Source: Thiobacillus sp. (lineage in GTDB: Bacteria; Pseudomonadota; Gammaproteobacteria; Burkholderiales; Thiobacillaceae). From it: a stretch of 10,000 nt of DNA. The stretch lies in assembly GCA_020217265.1 (NCBI GenBank), contig JAIWOS010000019.1:1-10000 (forward strand), read 5' to 3'. The notes beneath the pieces are model-generated. The model did not search any database and was not told where the DNA came from. It worked only from the letters and a program-made list of their open reading frames with translations. Made by a program: the position numbers and the translations under genes. Positions 1 to 7,600 of the stretch are shown here, in pieces. Positions within the stretch are counted from its first letter, which is position 1; every line of letters begins with the position of its first letter.

Positions 1-350
1 TTCGGCATCGCGCGCACGATGCGCGCATGCCCGCCCAGCCAGCGCGCCAGGTCCGCCACCCGCACGCCGGCGGCGATCGACAGCACCAACTGACCCGCCA
101 TGCGCGTCGACAGCGCCGCCGCCACCTCGGGCAGCGACTGCGGCTTCACCGCCAGCACGATCAGGCTGTTGAGACGCGCCTCAGACAGGCCGGCGTGGGT
201 GACAACGCCGAAACGCGCGGCCAGATTGGCGCGTGCATCCGCATTGATTTCCACCACCTCGATATCGACGGGATCGGCGCCGCTGGCGATGAGGCCGCCG
301 ATGATGGCGGCTGCCATGTTGCCGCCGCCGATGAAGCTCACTTTATGCAT
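1..350 (-). CDS. proC: Pyrroline-5-carboxylate reductase, N-terminal part (runs off left edge)
   Basis: ProC reduces 1-pyrroline-5-carboxylate to L-proline with NAD(P)H, the last step of proline synthesis in the cytoplasm. The visible 116 residues begin MHKVSFIGGGNMAAAIIGGL, with the Rossmann dinucleotide motif GGGNMAAA at residues 8-15. They continue through AVKPQ (67-71), SIAAGV (91-96) and RAMP (113-116), all typical of the N-terminal NAD(P)-binding domain of ProC. The dimerisation domain lies beyond the window, since the family is usually about 270 aa. The ATG at 350 is chosen because the Rossmann strand starts right after it and an AAGGAA Shine-Dalgarno-like stretch lies just upstream on the minus strand. 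The gene overlaps the yggS stop by 8 bases (ATGCATAA), so the two are co-transcribed and probably translationally coupled. Identification is firm; only the C-terminus is unseen. Confidence 0.95.
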   Translation of the reverse strand, partial: MHKVSFIGGGNMAAAIIGGLIASGADPVDIEVVEINADARANLAARFGVVTHAGLSEARLNSLIVLAVKPQSLPEVAAALSTRMAGQLVLSIAAGVRVADLARWLGGHARIVRAMP

Positions 351-1089
351 GTTGAGGATTCCTTGAACCAAATAATGCGGTGCCGACGCGCACCAGGGTC
401 GCGCCTTCCAGTATGGCCGCTTCCAGGTCGGCCGACATGCCCATCGACAGGGTATCGAGGGCGTGGCCGCGCGCCACGAGATCGTCGAACAACACACGCA
501 CCCGATGGAACGCGGCCCGCTGCGAGACAGGGTTGTCGCTCGGTGCCGGAATCGCCATCAGCCCCCGCAGTTTCAGGCCCGGCAAGCTGCCCACGGCCGC
601 GGCCAGTACGGGCAGGCCGGCCGGCGCGACCCCGCCCTTGCTCGCCTCGCCGCTGACGTTGACCTCGATGCAGACCGAAAGCGGCGGCAGCCCGGGCGGA
701 CGCTGCGCCGACAGGCGCTCGGCGATTTTCAGGCGGTCGACGCTGTGCACCCAGGCGAAATTTTCCGCGACCAGACGCGTCTTGTTGCTCTGCAGCGGCC
801 CGATGAAATGCCATTCGAGCGGAAGGTCGGCCAGCGCCGCCATCTTCTCCAGCGCCTCCTGCACGTAGTTCTCGCCAAAGGCACGCTGCCCGCATGCCGC
901 CATCGCGCGCACGGCGGCGGCGGGAAAGGTCTTGCTCACCGCCAGCAGTTGCACGTCTTCCGCTGCGCGGCCGGCCTGCCGGGCGGCGGCTTCGATGCGC
1001 GCCCGCACCTCCCGCCAGCGTCCGCAGGGCGGGGGAGCCGGGATCGCCGCAGACGGCTCAAGTTCGCGGGTTGCGGGGCCGTTATCCAT
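343..1089 (-). CDS. yggS: YggS/PLPBP family pyridoxal-phosphate homeostasis protein
   Basis: The 248-aa product is a single-domain, fold-type III PLP-binding protein of the YggS/PROSC family. These proteins buffer free pyridoxal 5'-phosphate and influence amino-acid pools; no enzymatic reaction is established. Visible family landmarks are AVSKT with the PLP-binding lysine at K53, FGENYVQE (71-78), WHFIGPLQSNK (93-103), IEVNVSGEASKGG (141-153), SMGMSADLEAAI (225-236) and VGTALFG (245-251). The phosphate-binding SMGMS and GTALFG loops are intact. The first 20 residues are rich in Pro and Ala and are not part of the core. I chose the ATG at 1089. An in-frame GTG at 1128 would add 13 residues but would place the start next to the pilT ribosome site. 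A GGAAG at 1102-1106 (minus strand) is a weak, rather distant ribosome site. The gene is divergent from pilT and overlaps proC, the same order as in Pseudomonas aeruginosa. Confidence 0.95.
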   Translation of the reverse strand: MDNGPATRELEPSAAIPAPPPCGRWREVRARIEAAARQAGRAAEDVQLLAVSKTFPAAAVRAMAACGQRAFGENYVQEALEKMAALADLPLEWHFIGPLQSNKTRLVAENFAWVHSVDRLKIAERLSAQRPPGLPPLSVCIEVNVSGEASKGGVAPAGLPVLAAAVGSLPGLKLRGLMAIPAPSDNPVSQRAAFHRVRVLFDDLVARGHALDTLSMGMSADLEAAILEGATLVRVGTALFGSRNPQHA

Positions 1090-1130
1090 TCCGATTATTA
1101 TCTTCCAAAACCCCACTGAACGAGGCACGC
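1090..1130. promoter_or_regulatory. Compact divergent intergenic region between yggS and pilT
   Basis: Only 41 bases separate the divergent starts. On the plus strand TTGCGG (1071-1076) and GATTAT (1093-1098), 16 bases apart, are a possible sigma-70 promoter for pilT; TATTAT at 1096-1101 is an alternative -10. On the minus strand GATAAT (1102-1097) resembles a -10 but would start transcription almost at the yggS ATG. The AT-rich core is clear in the sequence, but the assignment of promoter elements is inference. Part of either promoter must lie inside the opposite gene. Confidence 0.3.
1122..1125 (+). promoter_or_regulatory. Ribosome binding site that sets the GTG start of pilT
   Basis: GAGG lies 5 bases before the GTG at 1131. 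The open frame extends upstream to 894, but that extension is antisense to yggS and unlike PilT. The protein from the GTG begins (M)DISELLAFAVKNKASDLHL, the usual PilT N-terminus, so this site and the GTG decide the start. Confidence 0.7.
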
Positions 1131-2174
1131 GTGGACATTTCCGAACTGCTGGCTTTCGCCGTCAAGAACAAGGCATCCGACCTGCATCTTTCTTCCAGCC
1201 TGCCGCCGATGATCCGGGTCAACGGCGACATCCGCCGCATCAACCTGCCGCCGATGGACCACAAGGACGTGCACCGCATGGTGTACGACATCATGAACGA
1301 CAGTCAGCGCAAAGTGTACGAGGAAACGCTGGAAATCGACTTCTCGTTCGAGATTCCCTCGCTGGCGCGCTTCCGCGTCAACGCGTTCAACCAGCAGTAC
1401 GGCGCCGGCGCGGTATTCCGGACGATTCCGTCCAAGGTACTGACGCTGGAAGAACTCAACTGCCCGCCGATCTTCAAGGAAATCTCCGACCAGCCGCGCG
1501 GCATCGTGCTCGTCACCGGCCCCACCGGCTCGGGCAAGTCGACCACGCTGGCGGCGATGATGGACTACATCAACGAGAACCAGTATTCGCACATCCTCAC
1601 CGTCGAAGATCCGATCGAATTCGTGCACCAGTCGAAGAAATGCCTGATCAACCAGCGCGAGGTCGGCCCGCACACGCTGTCGTTCAACAATGCCTTGCGT
1701 TCAGCACTCCGCGAAGACCCGGACGTGATCCTGGTCGGCGAACTGCGCGATCTGGAAACCATTCGCCTCGCACTCACCGCCGCCGAAACCGGCCACCTTG
1801 TATTTGGAACGCTGCACACCTCGTCGGCGGCCAAGACCATCGACCGCGTGGTCGACGTGTTCCCCGCGGCGGAAAAGGAAATGGTGCGCTCGATGCTTTC
1901 CGAATCGCTGCGCGCGGTCATCTCGCAGACGCTGCTGAAAACCAAGGACGGCACCGGCCGCGTCGCCGCGCACGAGATCATGATCGGCACGCCCGCCATC
2001 CGCAACCTCATCCGCGAGAACAAGGTGGCGCAGATGTATTCCGCCATCCAGACCGGCGGCAACCTCGGCATGCAGACGCTCGACCAGTGCCTGCAGGATC
2101 TGGTCAAGCGTAATATCGTCGCCGGTGCCGTAGCGCGCAACGCGGCGCAGAACAAGGACGCCTTCTTCGGCTGA
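1131..2174 (+). CDS. pilT: Type IV pilus retraction ATPase PilT
   Basis: PilT is the hexameric cytoplasmic ATPase at the base of the type IV pilus that drives pilus disassembly and so twitching motility. The 347-aa product has the normal family length. An N-terminal PAS-like domain spans roughly residues 1-100. Then come Walker A GPTGSGKS (130-137), the Asp box TVEDPIEF (157-164, catalytic Glu at 159), Walker B DPDVILVGELRD (196-207, E204) and the His box AAETGHLVFGTLHT (217-230, H222 and H229). The C-terminal AIRNLIRE signature (289-296), required for retraction in studied PilT proteins, is complete. The start is GTG. pilU follows after 10 bases. All catalytic motifs are intact, so a working motor is expected; nothing looks transferred or damaged. 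Confidence 0.98.
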   Translation: MDISELLAFAVKNKASDLHLSSSLPPMIRVNGDIRRINLPPMDHKDVHRMVYDIMNDSQRKVYEETLEIDFSFEIPSLARFRVNAFNQQYGAGAVFRTIPSKVLTLEELNCPPIFKEISDQPRGIVLVTGPTGSGKSTTLAAMMDYINENQYSHILTVEDPIEFVHQSKKCLINQREVGPHTLSFNNALRSALREDPDVILVGELRDLETIRLALTAAETGHLVFGTLHTSSAAKTIDRVVDVFPAAEKEMVRSMLSESLRAVISQTLLKTKDGTGRVAAHEIMIGTPAIRNLIRENKVAQMYSAIQTGGNLGMQTLDQCLQDLVKRNIVAGAVARNAAQNKDAFFG

Positions 2175-2178
2175 GGAA
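2172..2178 (+). promoter_or_regulatory. Ribosome binding site of pilU overlapping the pilT stop
   Basis: TGAGGAA contains the pilT stop codon TGA and an AGGAA Shine-Dalgarno core 6 bases before the pilU ATG at 2185. This arrangement supports co-transcription and coupled translation of the two motor subunits. Confidence 0.7.
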
Positions 2179-2184
2179 CACGAC

Positions 2185-3312
2185 ATGAATGCAGAAAAAA
2201 CCGTCCACGACCTACTGCGCCTGATGCTGGCGAAGAACGCGTCCGACCTTTTCATCACCGCCGGCTTCCCCCCCGCGATCAAGGTCGACGGCAAGATCAC
2301 GCCCGTGTCGCCGCAAAGCCTCACCCCGGCGCACACACGGGAGCTCGCGCGCTCGATCATGAACGAGCGCCAGTGGACCGACTTCGAGGCCACCAACGAG
2401 TCCAACTTCGCGATCAGCCCGCCCGAGATCGGCCGCTTCCGCGTCAACGTCTTCGTGCAGCAGGGCCGCGTCGGCATCGTGATGCGGACCATCAACACCA
2501 AGATTCCGAAGCTGGAAGAACTGAACCTGCCGCCGATCCTGAAGGACGTGGCAATGATCAAGCGCGGTCTGGTCATCTTCGTCGGCGGCACCGGCACCGG
2601 CAAATCGACCTCGCTCGCCGCGATGGTCGGCTATCGCAACGAGAACGCATGCGATCACATCATCACGGTCGAAGACCCGATCGAATACGTGCACGAGCAC
2701 AAGAAGTCCATCATCACCCAGCGCGAAGTCGGCATCGACACCGACAACTGGTTCTCGGCGCTGAAGAACACCCTGCGGCAGGCACCCGACGTCATCCTCA
2801 TCGGCGAAATCCGCGACCGCGACACCATGGAATACGCCATCGCATTCGCCGAGACCGGCCACCTGTGCCTCTCGACGCTGCACGCCAACAGCGCCAACCA
2901 GGCGCTCGACCGCATCATCAACTTCTTCCCCGAGGACAAGCGCGACCAGTTGCTGATGGACCTGTCGCTCAACCTCAAGTCCTTCATCTCGCAGCGCCTC
3001 ATCCCGCGCAAAGGCCAGCCCGGACGCGTCGCCGCCGTCGAAATCCTGCTGAATTCCCCTCTGATTGCCGACCTCATCTTCAAGGGCCATGTGCACGAGA
3101 TCAAGGAGATCATGTCGAAGTCGCGCGAACTCGGCATGCAGACCTTCGACCAGGCGCTGTTCGACCTCTACGAAGCCGGCATGATTTCCTACGAAGACGC
3201 GCTACGAAACGCCGACAGCCTTAACGACCTGCGGCTGAAGATCAAGCTGCACGGGCAGGAAGCCAAGGGGCGCGACATGATGGCGGGGCTGGACCACCTT
3301 GATATCGTTTGA
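2185..3312 (+). CDS. pilU: PilT-dependent retraction ATPase PilU
   Basis: PilU is a paralogue of PilT that forms its own hexamer and assists PilT-driven pilus retraction. The 375-aa product contains Walker A GGTGTGKS (134-141), the Asp box TVEDPIEY (161-168), Walker B PDVILIGEIRD (201-211, E208) and the His box AETGHLCLSTLHANSANQALDRI (from 222). These show it is PilU rather than a second PilT. Where PilT has AIRNLIRE, this protein has PLIADLIFKGHVHEIKE, the PilU form. The C-terminal tail after about residue 345, ending DHLDIV, is longer than that of PilT and variable in the family. The ATG at 2185 is preceded by an AGGAA site. The gene ends 15 bases before the terminator hairpin, so pilT-pilU appears to be a two-gene operon. 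Confidence 0.97.
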   Translation: MNAEKTVHDLLRLMLAKNASDLFITAGFPPAIKVDGKITPVSPQSLTPAHTRELARSIMNERQWTDFEATNESNFAISPPEIGRFRVNVFVQQGRVGIVMRTINTKIPKLEELNLPPILKDVAMIKRGLVIFVGGTGTGKSTSLAAMVGYRNENACDHIITVEDPIEYVHEHKKSIITQREVGIDTDNWFSALKNTLRQAPDVILIGEIRDRDTMEYAIAFAETGHLCLSTLHANSANQALDRIINFFPEDKRDQLLMDLSLNLKSFISQRLIPRKGQPGRVAAVEILLNSPLIADLIFKGHVHEIKEIMSKSRELGMQTFDQALFDLYEAGMISYEDALRNADSLNDLRLKIKLHGQEAKGRDMMAGLDHLDIV

Positions 3313-3327
3313 TCGCATCATCTGCAA

Positions 3328-3363
3328 AAAACACACGGGGCGCAGATGCGCCCCGTGTGTTTT
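3328..3363. terminator. Bidirectional rho-independent terminator between convergent genes
   Basis: A perfect 13-base-pair stem (3331-3343 with 3348-3360) has the loop AGAT. The flanking AAA and TTT extend the pairing to 16 base pairs. The rightward transcript ends in a short T run (3360-3363). The leftward transcript has six T residues (complement of 3326-3331). It therefore serves both pilU and the leftward 1406-aa gene, and by its longer T run probably works better for the leftward one. Confidence 0.9.
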
Positions 3364-3378
3364 CAGCATGGCCGAAAC

Positions 3379-6300
3379 TTACAACTTGCCAAGCAAGTTC
3401 ACGAACCAGCCCTGGCTACGGTAGTCGAGATTGGTGAGGTCGTCCGAGAAATCGGTGAAGTTGTAGCCCAAGCCCACCTTGATGTGGGGATTGATGTGAC
3501 GATAGACCCCGACCAATGCGCCGGAGCGGGTATCGCCGGCCTCCTGCGCATCGAGCACACGCCACTCGCACATCGCATCCCATTCATGTACCACGTGCCA
3601 GTCGACGCGAACGATGCCCAGCCAGGCGCGGCTGCCAAACCAGTTGCCGTTGGCCGCCACGTCGCGCAGTTCGCCGAATCGATAGCCAATCTTGCCGCCA
3701 AGCGATAGCTTGGGCAGTACGTCGTAGATCGCATCCGCCGAGAGCACGTGACTGCGCTGTTCGTACGCATTGGCAGCGCCACCGCCTGCCGCCAACTGGC
3801 CAGGGCTGGGCAGTTCAGCCAGGTAGGTGTAGCGGAAGAGCGCGTTCAAGCGATCGTTCAACACCGGCCGGTAGCCGAAACCGAGCACGACTTCGGTGAA
3901 ATCCGCATCGACCACACCGGTGGACTGCCCCGTACTGCGCGCGAGGTTGAGCCTACCCAGTAGCCGCCAGTCCGGTGAGGCCTGATAGGCGAGCGTGTTT
4001 TTGGTGAGCCAGGTGTCGCGCTTGCCCGTGGTATTGCCATCTTCGTGGCGGAATTCCAGCGCGCCGCCGTAGCGGATTTTCTCGTACTGATAATTCGTCG
4101 AGAGTGAAATCGCAGTGCGGTCGAGGTCACCGGTTGCGGGATCACTGGTCGTGCCTTTCTCGAATCGCAGGCCATGGCTCCAGCGGTCGTTGGCGGCGAG
4201 ATCGAGGCCGAAGGCATGGATGAGACCGGCCGGGCCATTGTCGGCTGTCTGGTAACGTTCTTCGGCATACACCGACAGGCTGTCGCTATAGCGTGATTTG
4301 GCCCCGGCAGTGAGACTGCCAACGCGGCCACGATAGCCGGGGTCGGTGCGGTCGGGGTCGATGAGATAGTTGAGGTAGACGCTGTTGCGATCCGACAGCC
4401 GGTAATCGATGCCGAGCTTGCCGCCTGTGCCGCCGTCGCCATCGGTCACTTCGCCCGAGAGCCTGATGCGGTCATTGACCTGCATTCGTCCCCCCGCGCC
4501 GTAGCGGTCGTTGTCACGTCGGGTGCCGCTGGTTTCGAGCGTGCCTTGCACCAGCCCATACACCGCCCAGTCTTCCGCCTTGCCGTCAGCGCCGAGTGCA
4601 CGCCAGACCAGTTTGGCAGCGGCATCCGTCCGCGTGCCGGTTTCGGCGAGGAGCGAGCTGGAGCCTGCTGCTGCAACCGTTTCGCGGTCATCATGACGCA
4701 CACCGAATTCGATGGCCCAGCTTGGATCGATGTCGTATCGGGCATTCAGCTCTGCCGCACGCGTGCTGCCGGACACCTTGCCATCGGTCTGATCGGCGCG
4801 CACTGCCAGTTCCAGCTTGTCGGTGGCCTTCAGATTCACCTGCGCGCCGTGTTGCTCGACCGCTTCGCTGGTGAGCTGGCCCGGCGCGGAATAACCGTCA
4901 CCGCGCTTGATCCAGTACGCCGAGACACGGCCCGGTCGTGTTGCGCCAAGTTCTTCCAGGTCAGCTGACGCCTCGATGCGGTGGGCGCGCGCCTCGATGC
5001 CAGCCGTGGCGGTCTGCGGCACGCTGCCGAAATCGAAGCCACCGTTCTGTGAACTGAGCGCACCCACGCCGGGGCCCTCCGACTGCGCAGTTTCGATCTT
5101 GACGTAGGTGCCGGGCTTGTAGCGAAGCGTAGCATCCGCGCCAACGAGTTTCTGCTCGGTGCCGGTACCGTCCTGCTTGTAGCCGGTGACGCCAAGGCGC
5201 ACATGGTCGTTGACCCAATGACTTGCCCGACCGCCCAGCGTGAGGTTCTCCGTTGCGGACACACCCGGCGTGTATTCATAGCCCGCCACGAGATAGACCG
5301 GGTGACCGGACAGGGGGCCGGTGAGTATGACACTCGACGCATCCGCCACTGCCGGCAGCGGCGTACGCAGAAAGACACGACCCTGCAGCGCGTTGAATTC
5401 GTAATCCTGCCCGGCCACGAGCGTGGTCGATTTCAGCACGATGCCGGAATCCTTGTCGCGTACTTCCACACGCAGCCGTTCCGAACCGGCCAGTACGTCC
5501 TGGTGACGGAGATAGTAGAGCGAGCCCCCCGTCCCGCGGAATTCCTCGACCGACGCGAGCGTACCCGGGTCGGCGGCGAAGAGTTCGGCTTCGGTACGCC
5601 GCTCGCCTGTCAGCAGGGTTTCGGGGCTCTTGTAGCGTGCCTGCGCGCCGTACAAACCCCGGCTGTAGTTGACGAGGTCGGTGCCCGTGAGCGTGGTCTG
5701 GAAACTGCCCCATAGCACATGGGCGCCGCCGCGTTGCAGTTTGACGTAGAACTTGCCTTGCGTGGGCGCATCCTCGACCAGCGTGGAGTCGTCGCCATAC
5801 ACCGGGTAGTAGGCATTGGGATCGAGCCGGCGCAGCAGGTAGCGCGGGTCCTTGCTGTTGAAATTCGTGAACAGCTCGTCGAGGGGTTGCTCGCGAGTGT
5901 CGGCGCTCGCCGTCAACAGGGTGTCGCCCTTGATCTTGCCCTTGAGGTAGAACGCCAGCCGACCATCGGCATAGACCTTCTCCTCGTAGCGTCGGCTGGT
6001 GTCGCCGGTGACGAGCCGTGCCGGCCCTTTGACGTTGTTCTGGCCGACCGTGAGATCGGCAAGCGCGACGTAGAACCAGTCGTTGTCTGGAATGTAGAGA
6101 TTCCGGCTGAATTCGGCACGCTGACCGGCCGATTCGGTCGCGACTGTCACCACATGCGGGCCGGCCGGCAGGATCTGCCGCACGGCAAATTTTCCGTTGG
6201 CGTCGACCTGCACCGGACGGCCGAACACGGTCACGACTGCTTGCGGCGCAAGGCGTTCGCCATTGACCGTCACGGCCCCGCCGATGACGGGAATGTTCTT

Positions 6301-7599
6301 GATTCTCCGGTTGTTTTCCCCATAGCCGACCAGACGCTCGCGCGCTGCGCGGTCTTCATCCCCCACCGGCCGGGCGCGATCGAGCAGAGCCAGCGTGCGG
6401 GGATACGTTTCGTCAAAACGCCCCTTTTCGTCGTACACGCGCAGCACATAGTCGATTGCGTCCCGATCGACGGGCGTCGGCCATTCGATCGCAGTGTCGG
6501 TGTGCGCGTCGAGCGGCAACACGGCGAGCGGCGTCGACTGTGTGGATGCGCCCGCCGGAAAAATCCGCACCTCGGCGCGGCGGATGAACGCTGCATAGTT
6601 TGTGTAGGGCATAAAGCTGACGGTGCTGCCCTTCAACGCCCCGTCCGGGGTGACGATGAGATCGAGCATCGGCGTGGTTTCAAAACCGTCGAAACGCACC
6701 TGGATGTCGGCTTTCTCCAGCGCCAAATCGGTACAGCGCGTCACGTCCGCTGTGTTGGGCACATCGGCGGCGTCGAGTGGTTCACCGTCGACAGAAATCC
6801 GGAACGGCAAGCCTGCATCGCCCCCTGCCTGATCCTTGCATGCGGCGGGGCGTGGCGTGGGCGACGGCAGTGCCTCCGTCACCGGCACGGCGCGCTCACC
6901 GACGATCTGGTCGTACCAGATTTCGACCTCGACCCGACGATTGGGCGCAAGGCACGCCTGGTAGGCGCGCAGGTCAGCCGCGTTACCCAGATAGGCGCGG
7001 CGCGGATCGCATCCGGTTTTCACCGGTCGCGTGTCACCCATGCCCGCAGCCTCCATGGGAACCGAGGCCATGCCGGGAAGCGCAGCGACATACCGCTGCA
7101 CGCGCTGCGCCCGCGCCAGCGACAGCCCCTCGTTGTCGCGGAAGCGGGCGCGCGTTTCCGGCGTCAGGCGCTGTTCGTCGGCATGGCCGACGAAGCGCAG
7201 GCGCAAGCCGGGTTTGCCGGCGAGACGCGCCGCCAGCGCCGCAAGTTGCGCACGCTCGGATTCGGACAGACCATCCTGTCCGGACGGAAACGCCGGTTGA
7301 TCAGCCGGGCTGTCTGAACGGCGATTTTCGATCAGCGGCTCGCTACGCATCACCACACGCGAGGTGGCCGCTTCCTCGCGAATGACAACGACCTCGTCGG
7401 GTCGGCGGTATTCGACCGAGGGTGCCCCGGCCCCGTCTACGCGTGCCAGCACACGGTTGGTCTGCCAGGTCTTGCCCGCAGGATCGGGCAGGGCGCAGGT
7501 CTCGTTCCCGCACCTGGAATCTGCACTGGCGTGTCCTGCGTAGAGTGCGGTGATGACGGTCGCCAGCAGCGTACGTTTCATGGAATGAGGCCGCGTCAT
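3379..7599 (-). CDS. Large outer-membrane protein: OmpA-like peptidoglycan-binding domain followed by a long beta-barrel-like region
   Basis: The 1406-aa product starts with a signal peptide (MKRTLLATVITALYAGHASA, predicted cleavage after residue 26). An OmpA-like domain (about 110-230) follows. FVGHADEQ (136-143), LSLARAQRV (159-167), GMGDTRPV (186-193) and CLAPNRRVEVEIW (216-228) match E. coli OmpA closely. D141 and R163 align with its two diaminopimelate-binding residues, and C197/C216 with its periplasmic disulfide. A small carboxypeptidase-regulatory-like beta domain lies at about 438-500. Residues 500-1406 are rich in alternating hydrophobic strands and aromatic girdle residues, with a GQDYEFNALQGRVFLRTPLP motif at 730-749, and end YRSQGWFVNLLGKL like a terminal barrel strand. 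The ATG at 7599 has a good GGGAGG site; an inner ATG at 7581 is possible. No specific function is known to me; a peptidoglycan-anchored surface barrel is inferred. Confidence 0.85.
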   Translation of the reverse strand: MTRPHSMKRTLLATVITALYAGHASADSRCGNETCALPDPAGKTWQTNRVLARVDGAGAPSVEYRRPDEVVVIREEAATSRVVMRSEPLIENRRSDSPADQPAFPSGQDGLSESERAQLAALAARLAGKPGLRLRFVGHADEQRLTPETRARFRDNEGLSLARAQRVQRYVAALPGMASVPMEAAGMGDTRPVKTGCDPRRAYLGNAADLRAYQACLAPNRRVEVEIWYDQIVGERAVPVTEALPSPTPRPAACKDQAGGDAGLPFRISVDGEPLDAADVPNTADVTRCTDLALEKADIQVRFDGFETTPMLDLIVTPDGALKGSTVSFMPYTNYAAFIRRAEVRIFPAGASTQSTPLAVLPLDAHTDTAIEWPTPVDRDAIDYVLRVYDEKGRFDETYPRTLALLDRARPVGDEDRAARERLVGYGENNRRIKNIPVIGGAVTVNGERLAPQAVVTVFGRPVQVDANGKFAVRQILPAGPHVVTVATESAGQRAEFSRNLYIPDNDWFYVALADLTVGQNNVKGPARLVTGDTSRRYEEKVYADGRLAFYLKGKIKGDTLLTASADTREQPLDELFTNFNSKDPRYLLRRLDPNAYYPVYGDDSTLVEDAPTQGKFYVKLQRGGAHVLWGSFQTTLTGTDLVNYSRGLYGAQARYKSPETLLTGERRTEAELFAADPGTLASVEEFRGTGGSLYYLRHQDVLAGSERLRVEVRDKDSGIVLKSTTLVAGQDYEFNALQGRVFLRTPLPAVADASSVILTGPLSGHPVYLVAGYEYTPGVSATENLTLGGRASHWVNDHVRLGVTGYKQDGTGTEQKLVGADATLRYKPGTYVKIETAQSEGPGVGALSSQNGGFDFGSVPQTATAGIEARAHRIEASADLEELGATRPGRVSAYWIKRGDGYSAPGQLTSEAVEQHGAQVNLKATDKLELAVRADQTDGKVSGSTRAAELNARYDIDPSWAIEFGVRHDDRETVAAAGSSSLLAETGTRTDAAAKLVWRALGADGKAEDWAVYGLVQGTLETSGTRRDNDRYGAGGRMQVNDRIRLSGEVTDGDGGTGGKLGIDYRLSDRNSVYLNYLIDPDRTDPGYRGRVGSLTAGAKSRYSDSLSVYAEERYQTADNGPAGLIHAFGLDLAANDRWSHGLRFEKGTTSDPATGDLDRTAISLSTNYQYEKIRYGGALEFRHEDGNTTGKRDTWLTKNTLAYQASPDWRLLGRLNLARSTGQSTGVVDADFTEVVLGFGYRPVLNDRLNALFRYTYLAELPSPGQLAAGGGAANAYEQRSHVLSADAIYDVLPKLSLGGKIGYRFGELRDVAANGNWFGSRAWLGIVRVDWHVVHEWDAMCEWRVLDAQEAGDTRSGALVGVYRHINPHIKVGLGYNFTDFSDDLTNLDYRSQGWFVNLLGKL

Positions 7600-7600
7600 G

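Noticed and set aside
1090..1128. GTG at 1128 as the yggS start
   Set aside because: It would add 13 residues not seen in the family and abut the pilT ribosome site; the ATG at 1089 is simpler.
894..1130. N-terminal extension of pilT by 79 codons
   Set aside because: The extension is antisense to yggS, Arg/Pro-rich and unlike PilT. The family N-terminus begins exactly at the GTG at 1131, which has its own GAGG site.
1701..2603. 300-codon minus-strand open frame spanning the pilT-pilU junction
   Set aside because: It crosses two well-defined genes on the opposite strand, shows no known domain and has shadow-like composition.
5719..7317. 532-codon open frame on the plus strand opposite the 1406-aa gene
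   Set aside because: It is a high-GC antisense shadow. The translation is rich in Arg, His and Gly with no recognisable domain, and the opposite strand carries the clear OmpA and barrel homology.
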